16,381 bases of DNA from positions 1 to 16,381 of the forward strand of contig JAEZJH010000198.1 of the NCBI GenBank assembly GCA_023436385.1. The letters run 5' to 3'. The notes below the pieces were generated by a model. That model worked only from the letters and a program-made list of their open reading frames with translations, was not told the DNA's origin and did not search any database. Below, piece by piece: positions 1 through 6,501 of the stretch. The translations under genes and the position numbers were made by a program. The DNA is from Pseudomonadota bacterium. Its GTDB lineage: Bacteria > Myxococcota > Myxococcia > Myxococcales > Vulgatibacteraceae. The number at the start of each line of letters is the position of its first letter. Positions within the stretch are counted from its first letter, which is position 1.

Positions 1-89
1 AGCGACGGGCGGACGATCGCCAGGATCCGGTGATCGTGGAGCCGGCGAATCGGGCGCCCGCGCCGTCGGCCCGACGGCTCGCGGCTCGT
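1..89. other. Left-edge intergenic end with possible gene tail and hairpin
   Basis: Frame 1 on the plus strand is open from the window edge and stops at TGA 31-33, so up to ten C-terminal codons of an upstream plus-strand gene could lie here. This is too short to identify. A GC-rich hairpin follows (arms 62-68 and 72-78, 3-nt loop). It could end transcription of that gene or of the minus-strand gene at 90-500, but it has no T-rich tail. Confidence 0.25.
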
Positions 90-500
90 TCAGGCCAAGC
101 CGGCCCGCTCCCGCACCAACGCCACCAGCTCCCGGTGGCCGCTCCAGAGCGAGGAGAAGGCCACCGGCCCCGAGGCGGTGGCCAAGAGGTAGAAGCGCAG
201 GCCCGGCAAGAGCTGCCGCACCTCCAGGCGATGCACCGCCTCCCACCGGCAGTGCACCACCCGCAACAGGCTCCGGGCGAACAGCCCCTCCGGCCCCGCG
301 TGCACGGCACACGCCCGCTGGGTCACCAGCAACAGCGCGAACAGGGCCGCCATCGCCAGGGCGGAGAGCACCGTGCCGAAGCCGATGCCGGGCACCGTGG
401 CGAGGAGCGCGAGGATCGCGAGCCAGCTGACCAGCCCGAAGATCGCTCCGCCATGGAGGAGCCGACCGGGCCGACAATGGAGGAGGTCCATGGGGCGCAT
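90..500 (-). CDS. Small membrane protein with PH-like tail, hypothetical
   Basis: 136-residue protein of unknown function. Two hydrophobic segments at about residues 19-37 and 40-60 form a probable transmembrane hairpin. The remaining 75 residues look like short beta strands ending in a helix, the pattern of small bacterial PH-like (bPH2 type) membrane proteins. That assignment rests on layout only, because there are no catalytic motifs. The start at 500 has no good ribosome-binding site, and a second ATG three codons in (491) is equally possible. It is transcribed away from ogt and stands alone. I judge it real because it has a plausible membrane topology in a region with no competing gene. 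Confidence 0.6.
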   Translation of the reverse strand: MRPMDLLHCRPGRLLHGGAIFGLVSWLAILALLATVPGIGFGTVLSALAMAALFALLLVTQRACAVHAGPEGLFARSLLRVVHCRWEAVHRLEVRQLLPGLRFYLLATASGPVAFSSLWSGHRELVALVRERAGLA

Positions 501-640
501 GCGAAAAGCCTGCGCACCCCGCGCGACCGGGCCACGTCCTCGCGGCCCCGGGAGGGAGGCCCGCGGGCGGGAGGAGCGCGAGCAGGCGGGGAGGCGATGG
601 CCGGACCGGTGATCCCGGGCGCCGGCGTCAAGTCCCCTCC

Positions 641-651
641 TGTGTTAGAAG
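641..651 (+). promoter_or_regulatory. TGTRTTAGAAG motif upstream of ogt, possible -10 region
   Basis: The 11-mer TGTGTTAGAAG lies 117 nt before the ogt start. Nearly the same word (TGTATTAGAAG) occurs at 2617-2627 upstream of queA. Both are AT-rich islands in very GC-rich intergenic DNA and resemble an extended -10 element, but neither has a recognisable -35 box. The promoter role is inference. Confidence 0.3.
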
Positions 652-710
652 TCTGTTTCCAAGACCGGAGACGCGGAACGGAGACACCAGCGCGAAGGGC
701 CTCGAGGTGT

Positions 711-746
711 TGGGCTCCACCCTTCGGGCTTCGCTCCGCGAGCCCG
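711..746 (-). repeat. Short palindromic repeat, left copy flanking ogt
   Basis: The reverse complement of 711-740 matches 1328-1357 at 24 of 30 positions, so the two copies lie in inverted orientation on either side of ogt. This copy folds internally: CGGGCT (725-730) pairs with AGCCCG (741-746), and GGGCTC (712-717) can alternatively pair with GAGCCC (740-745). It has the look of a REP-like intergenic element. It sits between the possible promoter and the ogt ribosome-binding site. Confidence 0.55.
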
Positions 747-767
747 GCCGTCCCAGCGGAGGAGCGG

Positions 768-1334
768 ATGATCGAACTCGATGTCGCCCAGCTCGCCTCG
801 CCGATCGGTCCGCTCACCCTGGTGGCCCGCGGTAAGACGCTCCTCGCCATCGAGTACGGCGACGAGCCGCTCGAGGCCGAGCTGGTGCGCCGCGCCGGCC
901 CGGTCGCGCTGCGGCGGCGGCGCGATCCCGCCGGGCTCGCCGGCCGGCTCCGGGCCTACTTCGCCGGCGACCTCCACGCCATCGACGCCATCGAGGCCGA
1001 CCCCGGCGGCACGGAGTTCCAGCGCCGGGTCTGGGACGCGCTCCGTCGCATCCCGGCCGGCACCACCGCCACCTACGGCGACCTCGCCAAGCTCCTCGGC
1101 AACGCCGGGGCGAGCCGCGCGGTCGGCCTGGCGAACCACTACAACCCGATCCCCGTGGTGATCCCCTGCCATCGGGTGGTCGGGGTCCGGGGTCACCTGG
1201 TCGGCTACGCCGGCGGGCTCGATCGCAAGCGCTGGCTCCTCGAGCACGAGGGCATCCTGCTCCCGCTCGACGCCGCACCCGCCGCCGCCCGGAAGGCGCC
1301 CCGGCGCCGCGCCGCGGAGCTCGCCCGGGCGTAG
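768..1334 (+). CDS. ogt: Methylated-DNA--protein-cysteine S-methyltransferase
   Basis: 188-residue suicide DNA repair protein that transfers the alkyl group from O6-alkylguanine (and O4-alkylthymine) onto its own cysteine. The hallmark active-site run IPCHRVVG is at residues 132-139, with acceptor Cys134. The preceding RAVGLANHYNPIP includes the helix-turn-helix arginine finger (Arg118) and the Asn of the family. An N-terminal methyltransferase-like domain covers about residues 1-75. The reading frame stays open far upstream, but the ATG at 768 has a strong AGCGGAGGAG ribosome-binding site and begins exactly where family homology begins. Length is typical of Ogt. The C-terminal 20 residues are an Ala/Arg tail. 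The stop codon lies inside a repeat copy. Confidence 0.95.
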   Translation: MIELDVAQLASPIGPLTLVARGKTLLAIEYGDEPLEAELVRRAGPVALRRRRDPAGLAGRLRAYFAGDLHAIDAIEADPGGTEFQRRVWDALRRIPAGTTATYGDLAKLLGNAGASRAVGLANHYNPIPVVIPCHRVVGVRGHLVGYAGGLDRKRWLLEHEGILLPLDAAPAAARKAPRRRAAELARA

Positions 1335-1357
1335 CGAAGCCCGTAGGGCAGAGCCAA
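1328..1357 (+). repeat. Short palindromic repeat, right copy flanking ogt
   Basis: This is the inverted partner of the copy at 711-746; the shared core is AGCGAAGCCCG followed by AGGG and GAGCC. It overlaps the TAG stop codon of ogt (1332-1334), so the last codons of ogt are part of the repeat. GGGC (1327-1330) can pair with GCCC (1339-1342), which keeps some hairpin potential. Confidence 0.5.
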
Positions 1358-1395
1358 CCAACGTCCAGGCCCATCGCCGCGACGCGCGGTCGGAA

Positions 1396-1411
1396 CCCCG
1401 GCCGCCCGGGG
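1396..1411. other. GC hairpin in ogt-spoIID-like gap
   Basis: A perfect 6-bp stem (1396-1401 with 1406-1411, 4-nt loop) lies between ogt and the next gene. It could be a weak terminator for ogt, but there is no T tract. I see no convincing promoter or RNA gene in the rest of 1358-1484. Confidence 0.25.
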
Positions 1412-1484
1412 CCGGGCAGCATTTCCGCCGGACCTCGCCGGGGGCTTTCTGGACGCCCCCCGGGCCCCGTGCGACCTTCGACCG

Positions 1485-2588
1485 GTGCGCCGCCTCCTCG
1501 CTCCGCTCCTCGCCCTCCTCGTCCTCGGTGCCGCCCCCGCCAGCGCGGAAGAGGTGATGCGCATCGCCGTCGCGGAGCGGCTGCCGGGACCGGTGGAGGT
1601 GAAGGGACCGGGGCTCCGGGCCCGGCCGCTGGTCGAGGGCGGCAGCTACGCGGTGGTCGAGGGCGGGCGGGCGCGGCTGACCCGGGCCGACGACGGCGTG
1701 GTTCTGGGCGGCGTCGTCACCCACGCGGTGGCGGTCAAGCTCCGGGCCGACGGACCGATCACCGCCGCCGGCAAGACGCTCCGCGGCTCCCTCGAGGTCC
1801 TCCTCGACGAAGACGGCGGCCTCCTCGTCGTCAACGAGCTGGCGATCGAGGAGTACCTGGCCGCCGTGCTGGGGAGCGAGATGCCCCCGGCGTTTCCGCC
1901 CGAGGCGCTCAAGGCCCAGGCGGTGGCGGCCCGGACCTACGCCATCCGCAAGAAGCTCGAGGGCGAGGGCCGGCCCTTCCACCTCGGGGCCACGGTCCTC
2001 TCCCAGGTCTACGGCGGCGTGCACCGCGAGGACCCCCGCACCCGGGAGGCGGTGAAGGCCACGGCCGGCGAGGTGCTGGTCTTCGATCACGAGCCGATCG
2101 AGGCCTACTTCTTCGCCTCCTGCGGGGGAAAGACCGCGGGCGGCGCCGAGGAGTTGGGCCGGCCGCTTTCGTACCTGTCGTCGGTGGAGTGCCGGGAGGG
2201 ATCCGACCTACCCCAGGCTCGCTGGCACCTCGACCTCTCCGCCGCCGAGCTGGGCAAGCGACTGGGCCTGGGTCCGATCGAGCGGGTCGAGGTGGCGAGC
2301 CGCACCCCCAGTGGCCGGGCCCGGACGGTGTCGGTGAAGCCCGAGGGCGCCCAGGCCCGGACCATCGACGGCGTGAAGTTCCGCAAGGCGCTCGGCTACG
2401 GCGACCTGGGTTCCCTCGCCTTCGAGGTTTCCCGGCGTGGCCGCACCTTCCACTTCGAGGGCCGGGGCAAGGGCCACGCCACCGGCCTCTGCCAGTGGGG
2501 CGCCCGGGCCGCCGCCCTCGACGGCTGGGACTACCGGCGCATCCTCTCGCATTACTACCGCGGCGCGTCGATCCGGCGGATGTACTGA
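1485..2588 (+). CDS. SpoIID/LytB-type secreted wall enzyme
   Basis: 367 residues, predicted to be exported: residues 1-22 form a classic signal peptide (Arg-Arg, Leu/Ala-rich core, ASA cleavage region). This is the main reason for choosing the GTG start at 1485, since no strong ribosome-binding site is present. The SpoIID core begins around residue 115. EEYLAAVLGSEMP (122-134) carries Glu132 at the position of the catalytic Glu of SpoIID lytic transglycosylases. KAQAVAARTYA follows, then SCGGKT (212-217), a second Cys at 236, and the C-terminal GKGHATGLCQWGA (328-340) and HYYRG. The family cuts peptidoglycan strands stripped of stem peptides. In non-sporulating bacteria its role is general wall remodelling and is poorly defined. 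It may be co-transcribed with queA, 68 bp downstream. Confidence 0.85.
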   Translation: MRRLLAPLLALLVLGAAPASAEEVMRIAVAERLPGPVEVKGPGLRARPLVEGGSYAVVEGGRARLTRADDGVVLGGVVTHAVAVKLRADGPITAAGKTLRGSLEVLLDEDGGLLVVNELAIEEYLAAVLGSEMPPAFPPEALKAQAVAARTYAIRKKLEGEGRPFHLGATVLSQVYGGVHREDPRTREAVKATAGEVLVFDHEPIEAYFFASCGGKTAGGAEELGRPLSYLSSVECREGSDLPQARWHLDLSAAELGKRLGLGPIERVEVASRTPSGRARTVSVKPEGAQARTIDGVKFRKALGYGDLGSLAFEVSRRGRTFHFEGRGKGHATGLCQWGARAAALDGWDYRRILSHYYRGASIRRMY

Positions 2589-2616
2589 CCGCGCGGAGGC
2601 GACACGCCGGCCCGGT

Positions 2617-2627
2617 TGTATTAGAAG
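2617..2627 (+). promoter_or_regulatory. TGTRTTAGAAG motif upstream of queA, possible -10 region
   Basis: TGTATTAGAAG is an AT-rich word 29 nt before the queA ATG. TATTAG within it matches four of six bases of a sigma-70 -10 box, but no TTGACA-like -35 is visible. It shares ten of eleven bases with 641-651 upstream of ogt. Confidence 0.35.
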
Positions 2628-2656
2628 GCCTCTCGCCGCCCGGGCGGCACCCGACG

Positions 2657-3706
2657 ATGCGCACCTCCGACTTCGACTTCGACCTCCCCGACGACCGGAT
2701 CGCCCGCACCCCGCTGGCCGAGCGTGACGCCTCCCGGCTCCTCGTCCTCCCCAAGGCCGGCGGACCGACCGAGGACCGCGCCTTCCGCGACCTCCCGTCC
2801 CTCCTGGCCCCGGGCGACCTCCTGGTCCTGAACGACGCCCGGGTGATCCACGCCCGCCTCCGGGGCCGGAAAGAGGAAACCGGCGGCCGGGTCGAACTGC
2901 TCCTCGCCGAACCCCTGCCCCCGCGGAACGGCCGGGCCGCCTGGCGCTGCATGGCCGGCTCGTCGAAGCCGCTCCGCGCCGGCGGCCGGCTCCTCCTCGG
3001 CGAGGGCGACGGCCTCCGGGCCGAGGTGCTGGCTCTCGCCGGCGAGGGCTTCGTCGACGTCGCCTTCGACCGGGACGCCGACGCGCTCCTGACCGAGGTC
3101 GAGCGGATCGGCGAGCTGCCCCTGCCCCCGTACCTGAATCGGGCCCCGGCGCCGGAGGACGACCTCCGCTACCAGACCGTCTTCGCCCGGCAGCCCGGGG
3201 CGGTGGCCGCGCCCACCGCCGGCCTCCACTTCACCGACGCGACCTTCGCCGCCCTCGCCGCCCGCGGGGTGGCCACGGCGACGGTCACCCTCTACGTCGG
3301 CCCCGGCACCTTCCTCCCGGTCCGCGGCGAGGACGTCGGCGGCCACAAGATGCACGCCGAGCGCTACGAGATCCCCGCCGCCACCGCGGAGGCGATCGCC
3401 CGGACCCGCGCCGCCGGCGGCCGGGTGATCGCGGTGGGCACCACCTCCCTCCGCTCCCTCGAGGCGGCGGCCCGGGAGGACGGCACCGTGCCCCCGGGGC
3501 CGGGCCGCACCGATATCTTCATTTATCCTGGATACCGCTTCCGGGCGATCGACGGCCTGATCACCAACTTCCACCTCCCCCGCTCCACCCTGGTGATGCT
3601 GGTCGCCGCCCTCGCCGGCCGGGAGCGGCTCCTCGACGCCTACCGCCACGCCGTGGAGACGGGCTACCGCTTCTACTCCTACGGCGACGCCATGCTCGTC
3701 CTCTGA
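2657..3706 (+). CDS. queA: S-adenosylmethionine:tRNA ribosyltransferase-isomerase
   Basis: 349 residues, the normal QueA length. The enzyme transfers and isomerises the ribosyl group of SAM onto preQ1-modified tRNA, giving epoxyqueuosine in the anticodon wobble position (tRNAs with GUN anticodons). Recognisable family stretches are the N-terminal FDFDLPDDRIA, LNDARVIHARL, the AAPTAGLHFT motif, the TLYVGPGTFLPVR block, VGTTSLRSLE, TDIFIYPGY, and the C-terminal LITNFHLPRSTLVMLV and FYSYGDAML. The frame is open far upstream, but homology begins at the ATG at 2657. The ribosome-binding site is weak. tgt follows after 14 bp, so the two are surely co-transcribed; in the pathway Tgt acts first. Confidence 0.97.
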   Translation: MRTSDFDFDLPDDRIARTPLAERDASRLLVLPKAGGPTEDRAFRDLPSLLAPGDLLVLNDARVIHARLRGRKEETGGRVELLLAEPLPPRNGRAAWRCMAGSSKPLRAGGRLLLGEGDGLRAEVLALAGEGFVDVAFDRDADALLTEVERIGELPLPPYLNRAPAPEDDLRYQTVFARQPGAVAAPTAGLHFTDATFAALAARGVATATVTLYVGPGTFLPVRGEDVGGHKMHAERYEIPAATAEAIARTRAAGGRVIAVGTTSLRSLEAAAREDGTVPPGPGRTDIFIYPGYRFRAIDGLITNFHLPRSTLVMLVAALAGRERLLDAYRHAVETGYRFYSYGDAMLVL

Positions 3707-3720
3707 TCGCCCGAGGAACC

Positions 3721-4911
3721 ATGCCCGCGCACTTCGAGCTGCTCCGCACCGACCCCGCCTCCGCCGCCCGCCGGGGCCGCCTGCACCTGCCCCACGGCGT
3801 GGTGGAGACCCCGATCTTCATGCCGGTGGGCACCGCGGCCAGCGTCAAGGCGATCGCCCCCGACGACCTCGAGCGCATCGGCGCCCAGATCGTCCTCGGC
3901 AACACCTACCACCTGTTCCTCCGGCCCGGTCACGAGCTGGTGAAGCGCCGGGGCGGCCTGCATCCGTTCATGGCCTGGCCCCGGCCGATCCTCACCGACT
4001 CCGGCGGCTTCCAGGTCTATTCGCTCTCCGAGGCCCGGAAGATCGCCGAGGAGGGCGTCACCTTCCGCTCCCACCTCGACGGCTCGGCCCGCTTCATCGG
4101 CCCCGAGACCTCGATGGAGATCCAGCAGGCCCTGGGCGCCGACGTGATCATGGCCTTCGACGAGTGCCCGCCGGCGAAGAGCGATCGCGCCTACCTCGAG
4201 CCGTCGCTGGCCCGCACCACCCGCTGGGCCCACCGCTGCAAGGCGGCCTGGAACCCCGACGGCCCCTCGAACCTCTTCGGCATCGTCCAGGGCGGCCTCT
4301 TCCCCGACCTCCGCCAGCGCCACGCGGAGGAGATCTGCGCCCTCGACCTCCCCGGCTACGCCCTCGGCGGCTACAGCGTCGGCGAGTCGATCCCGGAGAT
4401 GTACGCCAGCGTGGCGGAGGCGGCGCCGAACCTCCCCGCCGAGAAGCCGCGCTACCTGATGGGCGTCGGTACCCCCGAGGACCTGGTCACCTGCGTCGGC
4501 CTCGGGATCGACATGTTCGACTGCGTGCTCCCCACCCGCACCGCGCGCAACGGCCGCCTCTACACCAGCGAGGGCGTGCTCTCGATCAAGGCCGCGCGCT
4601 TCGCCGAGGACGACCGTCCCCTCGATCCGGCCTGCCGCTGCTACACCTGCCGCACCTTCTCCCGCGCGTACCTGCGGCACCTCTTCGTCGCCCAGGAGCT
4701 GCTCAGCTACCGGCTGAACTCGCTCCACAACCTGACCTTCTTCCTCGACCTGATGGCCACGGTCCGGGCGAAGATCGAGGCGGGCGAGTACGCCGCCTGG
4801 TCGAAGGCCTGGCTGGCGGAGCGCGCCGCCCGGATCGCGGAGGCGAAGGCGGAGGAGGCGGCGAAGCCCCGGAGCAAGGGCCGCGCCCCGAACCGCCCGA
4901 TCGCCGGGTGA
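3721..4911 (+). CDS. tgt: tRNA-guanine transglycosylase, preQ1-inserting
   Basis: 396-residue cytosolic enzyme that swaps guanine-34 of target tRNAs for preQ1, the step before QueA. Asp93 (DSGGFQ) is the general base, the AFDECPP region (145-151) binds the substrate base, and nucleophile Asp264 lies in LGIDMFDCVLPTR. The zinc site is Cys305, Cys307, Cys310 and His336. The base-pocket loop reads GGYSVGE (216-222). Val220 is the residue expected of bacterial preQ1-type enzymes (eukaryotic enzymes have Gly), while Tyr218 replaces the more usual Leu. The start is supported by GAGGAA just upstream and 14-bp spacing from queA. The C-terminal 30 residues are a charged Ala/Lys/Arg extension beyond the catalytic core. 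Confidence 0.97.
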   Translation: MPAHFELLRTDPASAARRGRLHLPHGVVETPIFMPVGTAASVKAIAPDDLERIGAQIVLGNTYHLFLRPGHELVKRRGGLHPFMAWPRPILTDSGGFQVYSLSEARKIAEEGVTFRSHLDGSARFIGPETSMEIQQALGADVIMAFDECPPAKSDRAYLEPSLARTTRWAHRCKAAWNPDGPSNLFGIVQGGLFPDLRQRHAEEICALDLPGYALGGYSVGESIPEMYASVAEAAPNLPAEKPRYLMGVGTPEDLVTCVGLGIDMFDCVLPTRTARNGRLYTSEGVLSIKAARFAEDDRPLDPACRCYTCRTFSRAYLRHLFVAQELLSYRLNSLHNLTFFLDLMATVRAKIEAGEYAAWSKAWLAERAARIAEAKAEEAAKPRSKGRAPNRPIAG

Positions 4912-4935
4912 TCCGCCCCCGGCCGCGCGGGCGGA
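4912..4935. terminator. GC hairpin between convergent tgt and aminomutase genes
   Basis: Arms TCCGCCC (4912-4918) and GGGCGGA (4929-4935) pair perfectly around a 10-nt loop, directly after the tgt stop and just before the stop of the convergent gene. It probably stops transcription from both sides. There is no U tract, so its efficiency is uncertain. Confidence 0.5.
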
Positions 4936-4942
4936 ACCGCGC

Positions 4943-6214
4943 CTACTTCGCGGCCGGCGCCTCGCCGTAGAACACCGCCTCGTAGGGACAGACGAGGTCG
5001 GTCTCCTCCGGCTCCGGATACGCGTACTCCCGGCCCTCCCAGTTGCGGAAGACCGTCTCCGTGGGGCGGCGCTCGACCAGGTAGTCCGGGTTCAGCGTCA
5101 CCTTGCCGCCGCCGCCGGGGAGATCCACCGCGAGGTGCGGCACCGCCAGGCCGGTGGTCCACCCCCGCATCGCCCGGACGATGTCGATCCCCGCCTGGAT
5201 CGGCGTGCGCAGGTGCTCGAGGCCCTGGGCCACGTCCATCTGGTGCAGGTAGTACGGCCGCACCCGGTGCTCGAGGAGCCGGTGCGAGAGGTCGGTGAGG
5301 ATCCGCGCCGAGGAGTTGAGCCGGCGCATCAGCACCGACTGGTTCTCCACCGGCACGCCGTGGTCCACCAGCCGCTCGCAGGCGGCGCCGGCGTCGGCGG
5401 TGAGCTCCTTGGGATGGTTGAAGTGCGTCACCACGAAGAGCGGCGCGTGGGCCCGGAGCAGCCGGCCTAGCTCGTCGTCGACCCGCATCGGCAGCACCAC
5501 CGGCACCCGGGTGCCGATCCGGATCATCTGCACGTGGGGCACCGACCGGATCGCCTCGAGCAGCTCGGCGAGCCGAGCGTTGGAGAGCAGGAACGGATCG
5601 CCGCCGGAGACGAGCACGTCCCGGACCTCCTCGTGCTCCCGGAGCCAGGCCACCGCCTCGTTCAGCGCCGCCCGGTCGATCTCCGTGTCGGGCTGGCCGG
5701 TGAGGCGCCGGCGCGTGCAGTGGCGGCAGTAGACCGAGCAGCGGTCGAGGGCGAGGAGGAGGACGCGGTCGGGATACTTGTGGACGATGCTGGTCACCGG
5801 GCGGTGGACGTCCTCGCCCAGCGGGTCCTCCAGCTCGCCCCGCCCCACCCGCGCCTCCGCCTGCTTCGGGATCGCCTGCATCCGCACCGGACAGAACGGG
5901 TCCTCGGGGTCGATCAGCGTCAGGTAGTAGGGGCTGATCCCGAGGCGGAAGGTCGAGGCGGTCTCCCGGAGGCCCGCCCGCTCGTCGTCGGTGAGGCGGA
6001 CGAACCGCTCGAGCTCCGCGGGGGTACGGACCGTGTGCCGCGCCTGCCAACGGGGATCGATCCACTCCGCCTCGGAAACACCCGGAAACAGTTCACGCCA
6101 CGGCCGGGGCGCCGCCCGGCCCCGGGGCGGAACGGTCCTCGGAGGCCGGACGATGGTCCGGCCGTGGTGCCCCAGGTCCACCAACTTCGGCTGCTTTGCT
6201 CCTCGATCGCTCAT
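4943..6214 (-). CDS. Lysine 2,3-aminomutase-family radical SAM enzyme, divergent paralogue
   Basis: 423 residues. Radical-SAM, PLP-dependent mutase of the KamA family, expected to move an alpha-amino group to the beta carbon. The [4Fe-4S]/SAM motif is Cys159-x3-Cys163-x2-Cys166 (CSVYCRHC) and PLP lysine 371 is in PGGGGK. Asp327 and Asp364, 37 residues apart as in clostridial KamA Asp293/Asp330, should hold the side-chain ammonium of lysine. Glutamate 2,3-aminomutase has Lys and Asn there, so glutamate is unlikely. It differs from the kamA at 6502 in its Arg/Pro-rich N-terminus, in RRLNSS where that gene has KGVNDD, and in a longer acidic C-terminus. EpmB (EF-P modification) is shorter and lacks this C-terminus. 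The ATG at 6214 has a poor ribosome-binding site, and an ATG at 6253 is possible. The exact substrate is unknown. Confidence 0.85.
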   Translation of the reverse strand: MSDRGAKQPKLVDLGHHGRTIVRPPRTVPPRGRAAPRPWRELFPGVSEAEWIDPRWQARHTVRTPAELERFVRLTDDERAGLRETASTFRLGISPYYLTLIDPEDPFCPVRMQAIPKQAEARVGRGELEDPLGEDVHRPVTSIVHKYPDRVLLLALDRCSVYCRHCTRRRLTGQPDTEIDRAALNEAVAWLREHEEVRDVLVSGGDPFLLSNARLAELLEAIRSVPHVQMIRIGTRVPVVLPMRVDDELGRLLRAHAPLFVVTHFNHPKELTADAGAACERLVDHGVPVENQSVLMRRLNSSARILTDLSHRLLEHRVRPYYLHQMDVAQGLEHLRTPIQAGIDIVRAMRGWTTGLAVPHLAVDLPGGGGKVTLNPDYLVERRPTETVFRNWEGREYAYPEPEETDLVCPYEAVFYGEAPAAK

Positions 6215-6304
6215 CGCGCCGGCCCATATCACAGGTGCGCACCCGGCTTTCATCCCGCGGCGGAACCGCGCGCCGGCGGGCCGCCGGTCGCGGCCCCGAT
6301 CGCC

Positions 6305-6333
6305 TTGACGGAAAGCGGCCGTCCTCCTACTTT
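6305..6333 (+). promoter_or_regulatory. Sigma-70-type promoter for kamA
   Basis: TTGACG (6305-6310) and TACTTT (6328-6333) are separated by exactly 17 bp. Transcription would begin near 6340, giving an untranslated leader of about 160 nt before the kamA ATG at 6502. That is long enough to hold regulatory structure. Confidence 0.6.
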
Positions 6334-6376
6334 CGGGCGTCCGATTCCCAGTCCGGGCAGGGATCGGTCGTCGCCT

Positions 6377-6431
6377 GGGGGCGTGGAGCACCGCCCCCGA
6401 CGCCACGCCCACAGCATCGGGCGGGTTTTCC
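6377..6431 (+). promoter_or_regulatory. Competing hairpins in kamA leader, possible attenuator
   Basis: Three overlapping stems can be drawn in the RNA. Stem A pairs 6377-6383 with 6392-6398 (7 bp). Stem B pairs 6379-6386 with 6403-6410 (8 bp). Stem C pairs 6406-6410 with 6419-6423 (5 bp) and is followed by GG and TTTT (6426-6429). A excludes B, and B excludes C, so B could act as an anti-terminator and C as a weak terminator. I recognise no known riboswitch class. GC-rich sequence makes chance stems common, so this remains tentative. Confidence 0.3.
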
Positions 6432-6501
6432 TGGCGCTGGTTGTTGCGGAAAAGAGGGTCATCCGTTTGCGCCGGATGTGCCCGCCACACGAGAGGATGA
6501 G

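Noticed and set aside
645..2090. Long minus-strand open frame across ogt and the SpoIID-like gene
   Set aside because: It runs antisense to two clearly recognised proteins, has low-complexity Gly/Glu/Arg composition and no family resemblance. GC-rich DNA produces such shadow frames.
1469..2656. Plus-frame N-terminal extension of queA covering the SpoIID-like gene
   Set aside because: The extension is Arg/Gly/Pro-rich junk in the wrong frame of a recognised gene; QueA homology begins at the ATG at 2657.
4943..6214. EpmB (EF-P lysine aminomutase) or glutamate 2,3-aminomutase
   Set aside because: The protein is longer than EpmB and keeps the second Asp and C-terminal region that EpmB lacks. 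Both Asp residues replaced in glutamate 2,3-aminomutase are present.
6340..6501. Lysine riboswitch upstream of kamA
   Set aside because: I could not see the conserved five-helix lysine riboswitch core, and the available leader is short for it. Only generic competing hairpins are supported.
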